DNA of 7,208 nucleotides, from the NCBI GenBank assembly GCA_002404375.1, contig DHJO01000214.1, forward strand, positions 418-7,625, read 5' to 3'. The stretch's first letter is position 1; the number at the start of each line of letters is the position of its first letter. Made by a program: the position numbers and the translations under genes. The stretch is from Gemmatimonadales bacterium UBA4718 (GTDB lineage: Bacteria > Gemmatimonadota > Gemmatimonadetes > Gemmatimonadales > Gemmatimonadaceae). Shown in pieces: positions 6,469-7,208 of the stretch. Under the pieces are notes generated by a model. It made no database searches. It saw only the letters and a program-made list of their open reading frames with translations, and was not told the origin of the DNA.

Positions 6469-6735
6469 TTATTTGTCAGGCCGAGCCTGGTTCAGACGTA
6501 TCAAGGCAACAACAGGAAGTGTGAGCGCTCCCAGAACCGCTCCAATAGCAGCATACACCCACCAATTGCACGCCGGAAGTCCCTCCGGCGGCTTACATCC
6601 CTGGACACTTCCAACGACCTTGCCAATGAATATGGCGATCATTCCGCCGCCGAAAAAACCGGCGACTGTAGTAACGCACCCGACGCCGACGTTTCTCGCT
6701 ATGCTCCCCTCACGATCGAGCTCCGGCGACGCCAT
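6469..6735 (-). CDS. Small two-transmembrane protein of unknown function, 88 aa
   Basis: The ATG shares its A with the TGA stop of the E1 beta gene (TGATG), a classic stop-restart coupling. The frame stays open upstream to 6867, but that part is an Arg-rich shadow of E1 beta and is excluded. The protein has a short charged N-terminus, a hydrophobic Gly-rich segment at about 16-43, a loop with Cys47 and Cys56 around KPPEGLPA, a second hydrophobic segment at about 58-79, and a basic tail. Arg/Lys residues flank both ends, so both termini are predicted to be cytoplasmic with the Cys-containing loop outside, where a disulfide is possible. I do not recognise the family. Its place between E1 and E2 may mean a functional link to the dehydrogenase or only a co-transcribed passenger. 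Confidence 0.75.
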   Translation of the reverse strand: MASPELDREGSIARNVGVGCVTTVAGFFGGGMIAIFIGKVVGSVQGCKPPEGLPACNWWVYAAIGAVLGALTLPVVALIRLNQARPDK

Positions 6736-7208
6736 CAGTAAGCGGCAAGCTTCCGCAATCCCAACACAATGTCGGAGGTCTGGGGAAGTACGTAATCCTC
6801 GAGCGGCGGAGAGTACGGCAGAGGCACGTCCGCCGCAGTGACGCGAAGCACGGGCGCGTCCAGCCACTCGAACGCGTTCTCGTTGATCCGCGCGGTAATC
6901 TCGCCGGCTACCCCGCCGGTGCGAGTGTCTTCATGCACGATCAGCACCCGATTCGTTTTCTTCACCGTCGCGATGATCGCCTCATCGTCCATCGGCAAAA
7001 TCGTCCGAAGGTCGATCACCTCAACGGAGAGTCCATCCTTTTTCTCGACCTGCTCCGCCGCCTCAAGCGCCTTCCAGACGGTCGCCGCATAGGTGATGAT
7101 GGAAACGTCCTTCCCTTCCCTCGCGGTCCGTGCTTTCCCAATGGGCGTCAGGTGGTCGCCCGACGGCATCTCCTCCTTGATTCGCCGATAGAGATACTTG
7201 TGCTCGAA
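6735..7208 (-). CDS. 2-oxo acid dehydrogenase E1, beta-subunit region (N-terminal part outside window)
   Basis: The last 157 codons of an E1 beta subunit or beta-type domain, with the reading frame open to the window edge. E1 is the thiamine-diphosphate enzyme that decarboxylates a 2-oxo acid and reductively acylates the lipoyl group of E2. The visible part begins at FEHKYLYRRIKEEMP, typical of the end of the pyrimidine-binding domain, and continues through the transketolase C-terminal domain with VSIITYAATVWKALEAAE, VEVIDLRTILPMDDEAI, VLIVHEDTRTGGVAGEI and DVPLPYSPPLEDYVLPQ. An internal ATG at 7169 is not the start, because conserved E1 sequence precedes it. Beta subunits are usually about 325-350 aa; some phyla carry alpha and beta fused, which cannot be decided from here. 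Pyruvate or branched-chain oxo acids are the likely substrates. It sits in one operon with the E2 gene. Confidence 0.92.
   Translation of the reverse strand, partial: FEHKYLYRRIKEEMPSGDHLTPIGKARTAREGKDVSIITYAATVWKALEAAEQVEKKDGLSVEVIDLRTILPMDDEAIIATVKKTNRVLIVHEDTRTGGVAGEITARINENAFEWLDAPVLRVTAADVPLPYSPPLEDYVLPQTSDIVLGLRKLAAY

Noticed and set aside
6079..6741. A 220-codon plus-strand open frame antisense to the E2 N-terminus and membrane-protein gene
   Set aside because: Arg-rich shadow of lipoyl-domain and Ala/Pro-linker codons, with no independent support.
6736..6867. Upstream extension of the small membrane protein into E1 beta
   Set aside because: The added 44 residues are a shadow of E1 beta codons; the TGATG junction gives a natural start at 6735.

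Overview
The window is about 7.2 kb of GC-rich bacterial chromosome. Nine protein-coding genes all lie on the minus strand and are read from right to left. The two outermost genes are cut by the window edges. No gene is convincing on the plus strand, and I see no RNA gene, mobile element or CRISPR array. The longest non-coding gap is 78 nt. The high GC, frequent GTG starts and gene content suggest a soil-type bacterium of the Gemmatimonadota/Acidobacteriota kind. That assignment is an impression from family resemblance, not a demonstrated placement.

Right-hand block (7208 down to 3004), in transcription order: the C-terminal part of a 2-oxo acid dehydrogenase E1 beta subunit; an 88-aa protein with two membrane segments; the lipoyl-bearing E2 acyltransferase of the same complex; an 85-aa and an 88-aa protein of unknown function; a PHP-domain phosphoesterase of the nucleoside-bisphosphatase/RNase AM type; and a short-chain dehydrogenase resembling pteridine reductases. 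Junctions run from a 4-nt overlap to an 18-nt gap, so this looks like one transcription unit with translational coupling.

Left-hand block (2925 down to 1): thioredoxin reductase (trxB), a glyoxalase-II-like metallo-beta-lactamase-fold hydrolase that may overlap the end of trxB, and aspartate ammonia-lyase (aspA, C-terminus outside the window). The 78-nt gap before trxB is the only plausible internal promoter region. It holds a short inverted repeat around an A/T-rich -10-like element and an imperfect 12-bp direct repeat just before the start codon.

Together the genes cover oxidative decarboxylation of a 2-oxo acid (E1/E2; no E3 in view), thiol redox balance, thioester/aldehyde detoxification, aspartate-fumarate interconversion and nucleotide or RNA turnover. 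This is mostly housekeeping metabolism, and I found no clear sign of a new defence, mobile or biosynthetic system. The points most worth a second look are the SDR with His in place of the catalytic Tyr, the small membrane protein between E1 and E2, and the two uncharacterised small genes after E2.
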